Below the pieces are notes generated by a model. That model did no database searches and had not been told where the DNA came from. It was given only the letters and a program-made list of their open reading frames with translations. From Warburgia ugandensis (taxonomy: Eukaryota; Streptophyta; Magnoliopsida; Canellales; Canellaceae), in contig CP141139.1 of NCBI GenBank assembly GCA_035236585.1, positions 23,266,990 through 23,330,989 on the forward strand: 64,000 nt of DNA. Reading direction: 5' to 3'. This document shows positions 59,340 to 64,000 of the stretch, piece by piece; positions within the stretch are counted from its first letter, which is position 1, and the number at the start of each line of letters is the position of its first letter. The translations under genes were made by a program, and so were the position numbers.

Positions 59340-60300
59340 AGAAAATCGAAACAAGTCCAAGATGAGTTAATTTACATGATAAAACCCAATTTTATAAAGA
59401 AATGAATGAATAAGTTAATACAAACATCACAATACTAGTCATAAATAATTCCTTCAAACCTTAACTATAGAAGCAAAACATTTGAATTCAATAAAAGAAA
59501 CAAAATCCATACATGGAATTAGTATAAAATCCATTAGTTCACATCATTCTAGCCAATTTCCATTGAAATACATGAAAGAATAATATGAATTCAAAGAAAT
59601 CAAGCAAAGTCCATATACAAAGCTAGTCCAAAATCAATGAATTTTGCATCATAACACTAAAATTTTGAAATACATGAAATTATAATACAAGTCCAAGAAA
59701 GGAAGCAAAGGTCATGTCCAAAATCAAGTAGAAAAGCATCATAATGCCCAACAAGTAGAAAATCATGAAAATATAATAGAAAACCAACAAAGCAAGCAAA
59801 AACCATGTCCAAAAGCAAACCATGTCATAAAAATCTAATTTTTCATAGAATTTATTGATAAATAATAAAATACCAAGCAAGCATAGCCCATGTCCAAAAT
59901 TAGTCCAAAACTAGTTACTTCAAACCATAATTCCTAACTTCACATAAAAATAAATGAAACCATTATACATGTTCAAGACTAGTCCAAAAGCAATTTATTC
60001 ACATCATAATAGCCAATTGAAAGCAGAAATACATGAAAACATAATACAAGTGCAATAAAGCAAGCAAGCCAATGTTCAAAACTAGTCCAAAATCAGCCAA
60101 TTTCACAACATAAAACCTAATTGCAAATAAAAATTCTTTGGTTGAGAATACAAATTAAAAAAAGCATGCAAAACCCATGTCCAAAACTAGTCCAATATTT
60201 GTTAATTCACATAATAATTTCCAATTACAAATAGAAATGCATGAAAAAAATCCCAATCCAACAAAGCAAACAAATGTCATGTCCTACAAGCTACCCATTT
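59340..60300. repeat. Degenerate ~85-110-bp tandem array
   Basis: A core 'CATGTCCAAAACTAGTCCAAAA' or close variants recurs near 59628, 59714, 59807, 59891, 59976, 60085 and 60179. Each is followed by 'AATT.CACATAATA' and 'AAATACATGAAAA'-like blocks and an AAGCAAGCAA motif. Copies are strongly diverged and vary in length. Non-coding. Confidence 0.7.
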
Positions 60301-60813
60301 CTATTAAAAAAAAAAAAAAATGCAAGTCAATAAAGCAAGCAAATCCCATGTAACTGCTCTATGTTAAGACATGCACCAAATGTCAATTCCACATTTGAAG
60401 AAGAAGAAGAAGATACCACTTATGAGAGTCAATCGATGTCAAAACCTTTTTAACTTTTGTGCTTTTCCTCTCATCTCCCCTGTAATTGTTGCTATTTCAA
60501 GCTTGCAACCCTTGAGAACATGTCTCTTCAAAATCATTTTGACAATCTCAATCAATGTAAAAAGTGTTAAATGATGATTAAAGACAAACCGTCCATGTCT
60601 TCTAGGATGCAAGGACCAACAAGCTAGATGGCCTTCACTTTCAATCCAGTAAGTGCAAACTCAAGCATGTAATTCCCTCTCAGGTGAAGAAAAAAGAAAT
60701 GAAAAAGAGTGTTATCTCATAATAATTACCACACAAAGAAAGGTAAATGTTGTGTTCTTCTCTAGGTTTCCTAATGTTACATATGTAGAGAAGAAGGATC
60801 TCAAACATCTCTT

Positions 60814-60949
<136 letters not shown>

Positions 60950-61069
60950 TTCTAAAATGGACACTTATAATAAGATAAAGGTAAAAAATAAAGTATTCAA
61001 TTGTATCATCGTTAACAAAACAACAAATACAAGATTAATTAATAATTAGATAGTAATGATAATAAAAAA

Positions 61070-62270
61070 CTATTGATAAATTTAAAACCCTCTTTCTCTT
61101 CTAGGTCCTTACACTTAAAGAAAACCCCATCTTCTATCATCTTCATTAGACCCTTTTGTTGGACATGTCCAAACCATTTAGGTCTACCCTCCCTCATCTC
61201 GTTACCTATTAGTGCTACTTCTAAGTTTCTTCTAGTATTTTTATTGTTAATTCTATTCTTTCTTGTCTTGCCACTTATCCATCTCAATATCCTCATTTTA
61301 GCTATTGTCATCCTATATGCATGTTGTTCATTAACTTCCCAACACTTTGATTGATAGAGTATGGCTAACCTTACATCCATTGTAAAGAATTTTTCTTTTA
61401 GTTTGAGTGGCATATGCTGATCACACAAAGTTCCAAAGACACATCTCCATTTGTTCCAACCCACTTGGATTCTATGGAAACATCCCTCTCAATCTCTTCG
61501 CTATCATAAATTATCGATGCCAAGTATCAAAAGTGGTTTTTTTTGCGGAACTTCTTAGTTACCAATCTTTATTGGTGCTTTACTCCCACTCGTATTCTTA
61601 CTAAAATTGCATTCCATACACTCTATCTTAATTTAGCTAAATTTAAATCCTGTAGGCTCTATAACACCTCTCAACAACTCTAGCTTTATTTCTACGGCCT
61701 CCCTTATGTTACCATCTAAAAAAACTATGTCATCTACAAATAACACCATGGAATCTCTTTATGCAACCATTTTGTTTACTCATCCATAACCAATAGGAAA
61801 AGGTACAAGTTTATTGTCGATCCTTGGTGCAATCCTAGTGATGGAAAAATCAGGTGTCTCTACTAATGATCCTAATATTTGTTACTGCTTCCTCATACAT
61901 ATTCTTAATTATATTTATGTACAGTTGTGAAAGCCTTTTCTTATCTACACCGCCATATTAACTCTCTAGGAACCCTATTATAAGCTTTTTCTAAGTCAAT
62001 AAAGACCACATAGAGGTCCTTTCTCCTCTCCTTATATTTTATTGTAAAATGTTTAAGTAGGAAAATAGCTTCCATGATAAACCTCCCAAGCATGAAACTA
62101 AATAGGTTTTCAAATACACTCATCTTATGTTGTAGGCTCTTGCCTTTCTCTCCTGCAAAGTTTGATAGTATGACTCATAAGTTTGATCCCAGATAATAAG
62201 TGTAACTTTGTATATCTCATTTATTCTTATAGATTGGTATGACGGTAATGCTCTTCTTAGTCATTTTTAT
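61070..62270 (-). mobile_element. RTE LINE remnant (RT domain and C terminus)
   Basis: On the - strand. It starts near 62270 with a trace of 'IPIYKNK', then 'FMLGRFIMEAIFLLKHF' and 'DLYVVFIDLEKAYNRVPREL' (62123-61941), the first RT motifs of plant RTE elements. It ends with 'AKMRILRWISGKTRK', 'ALIGNEMREGRPKWFGHVQ' and 'DLEEKEGFKF' (61464-61060). The stretch between holds the broken remainder of the RT. It is truncated at its 5' end; the usual GATGATG tail was not seen. Confidence 0.85.
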
Positions 62271-63735
62271 GTAGAAGTCTTTTGTGTCTTTTTTTTTCCA
62301 TAATAAATGATGAACATGTATTCATAGTCATCCTTGTGCAAAAGATGATAGAAACTAAGAAAATACTTGTTAGTCGGAATATAAAAGTTACATGAGGTCA
62401 ATTTTCTAAAGAAATGCCTATTAATGTCAATCATTGTTTCTAAAAACACTACCCAAATTGCCTTTTCTCCTAAAATGAGTGAAAATGAGGTGATGATGGA
62501 GTCTAATATGTTGCCTTTTTCTAACTATTAGAAACCCTTAATTGTGGGCCCACTTATTTATACATGTGTTTTATAGTGTGGGGCCAATATATATTTGTTT
62601 ACTATAGATGAATAACATATCCTCATAGCCTTTTACCCTTTGTCTCCTCTTTGATCTAGACCACGCAGTCCACAAGAATGATGGAACAAATTCAACTAGT
62701 GGAGGGTTGATATGATCTGATGGAGAGTAATATTGGATATAAGTATTTAAGATGTGGGCCCAGGAAATGAATCAATATGGATTCATAGGTTGTGCAATCC
62801 AGATGACTGGAAAAAATGGGTGGGCCAAGATTTAATGATCTAGGCGTTGCTGGAGGTAGGGGTCATGCCTTTGTGATTTTGGCCCCCTCTTTCTCTTGTA
62901 TGAAATTATGCTTGAAGAGAAGATGATGGGGTGGATTGATGCCATAAGCCTTGATCTTAGATGGGATATGAACTAGAAGAATCTTCATCCGATGGTTATA
63001 ACAAATAGGAATGGTATAACTAATTGAACTAGTGGAGGGTTAAGATTATCTAATAGAGAAGGTTATTAGGTAGAGTATCTAAGATACGGTCCCACACAAT
63101 GACTCAATATGGGCCTGTAGGTCATGTGTAATTTAGATGATTGGGTAAAAGAAAATAGTGCACCTCTCAATTTCTTGGCCCTTTATGTGGAATGTATAAC
63201 TTATTATAGATTGCTTTTGACTATGAGCCCACTTATATATACATATGTGTTTTATAGCATGGGGCATTTAAACATGTCATACCTCTGTGAGCCTCTTAGT
63301 TTCTAGGTCCTTAATGAATAATATATAAGTTAGTATAAGTTATTATAGTTGTCCATGGTTACAGTCCCACTTATTTGTGCATGCGTTTTGTAGTGTGCTG
63401 TATTTGAAACAATGGGCCTCCATCGTGAGTTGATTGGTTAGGCCATTAGCATACGCTGTCTTGGGTCATTTTTTCAAACAGCTATAAGTATAAATAAGAC
63501 TTTCGCACATGTACCTTCAGAGACTTTTCTCTTGGAAAGAAAAGTCAATTTTTGTCTTTGTTGACTAAAAGGTTACCCCAAAAAATGACCAATACCGCTA
63601 CTAACATGGCCAAATTAAGAAATTCAAGTTTGCCTCTAAAATTTGAAACACTCAACCATACTTTATTCTCATATATACTACAGCTATTTGAGAAATTTAT
63701 CCAACACATTCTACTATGTGATTTGTGATTGAAAA
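62271..63735. repeat. Intergenic DNA with diverged internal repeats
   Basis: The motif 'CCCACTTATTTATACATGTG' and relatives recurs near 62545, 63225 and 63365. 'AACTAGTGGAGGGTT' occurs near 62694 and 63027, followed each time by a similar ~100-bp segment with 'TCAATATGG'. These look like decayed copies of one repeat family. No gene is supported. Confidence 0.55.
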
Positions 63736-63739
63736 GTTA

Positions 63740-64000
63740 AATCTCGAATTAGAAAAAGGAAGAGAGTACGGAGAAAAAGATGGGATGAATACAAGTGTCT
63801 CTAGTCCAAGGAAGTCCAATATGAGGCTTATTGTACTAAAGATAGGGAAGCGTTTGGTGATTTACACAACAAAATGAATGATTTAGAACAGGATATATGG
63901 ACAAGTGTCATACAAGAAGAGGTCTTTACATCCGAATACACAAGCTTGCTAAGCTTCGGCGGATTAGATAGAATTTAAGAGACATTACTAAGCCTAAATT
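63740..64000 (+). mobile_element. RTE LINE fragment running off the window
   Basis: The + strand reads 'RWDEYKCL', 'YEAYCTKDREAFGDLHNKM' and, at 63940-64000, 'KLAKLRRIR' then 'NLRDITKPK'. This resembles the linker between the endonuclease and RT of plant RTE elements ('...AKIRERKTRDLxxVK'). Stops are present. The rest should lie beyond the window edge. Confidence 0.6.

Overview
The window is nuclear DNA of a flowering plant. It is AT-rich, dominated by plant-type transposable elements (Athila and chromovirus Gypsy elements, CACTA, hAT, a MULE-like element, RTE and L1 LINEs, an Au-type SINE) and long dinucleotide microsatellites. The low gene density and TE-filled introns suggest a medium-to-large genome, probably a woody dicot or magnoliid rather than a grass. 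I cannot name the species.

Only two host genes are well supported. The first is a three-exon gene for N-glycan beta-1,2-xylosyltransferase (XYLT, family GT61) at 15931-25450 on the + strand. Its exons form one uninterrupted 507-residue reading frame with GT-AG, phase-0 introns. Intron 1 (1.6 kb) holds an antisense RTE 3' end and a (GA)n tract. Intron 2 (6.35 kb) holds a 1.5-kb MULE-like element, an internally deleted L1 LINE and a tiny RTE tail insertion. The second is an intronless, secreted phytocystatin (121 aa) at 37177-37542 on the + strand.

Layout. 0.4-2.0 kb: RTE LINE remnant. 3.1-3.6 kb: (GT)n and a 150-bp (CT)n. 3.7-6.3 kb: LTR plus leader of an Athila-like element, cut by a CACTA transposon that starts at 6272, with a decayed transposase gene to about 9.6 kb. 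9.7-11.5 kb: a ~171-bp tandem array and a 209-bp duplication. 11.65-14.1 kb: non-coding LTR-like sequence. 14.2-15.9 kb: upstream region of XYLT. 25.5-29.96 kb: intergenic. 29965-35570: a complete but decayed chromovirus on the - strand with paired 495-bp LTRs and target duplications. 35.6-36.2 kb: an Au-type SINE exactly between two copies of a ~200-bp segment. 37.2 kb: cystatin. 39.0-58.2 kb: a three-level nest, in which a hAT transposase gene (- strand) is split by an Athila element (39461-56914, + strand), itself split by a 5.4-kb LTR-like insertion (42269-47658). 58.2-61 kb: AT-rich DNA with tandem repeats and microsatellites. 61.1-62.3 kb: antisense RTE LINE. 62.5-63.5 kb: diverged repeats. 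63.7 kb to the end: 5' part of another RTE LINE.

The two genes are unrelated and merely survive in a TE-rich neighbourhood. I found no evidence of an undescribed biological system. The most informative features are the nested insertions, the SINE-at-duplication structure, the MULE-like element in the XYLT intron, and the tandem arrays. All alignments and counts were made by eye.
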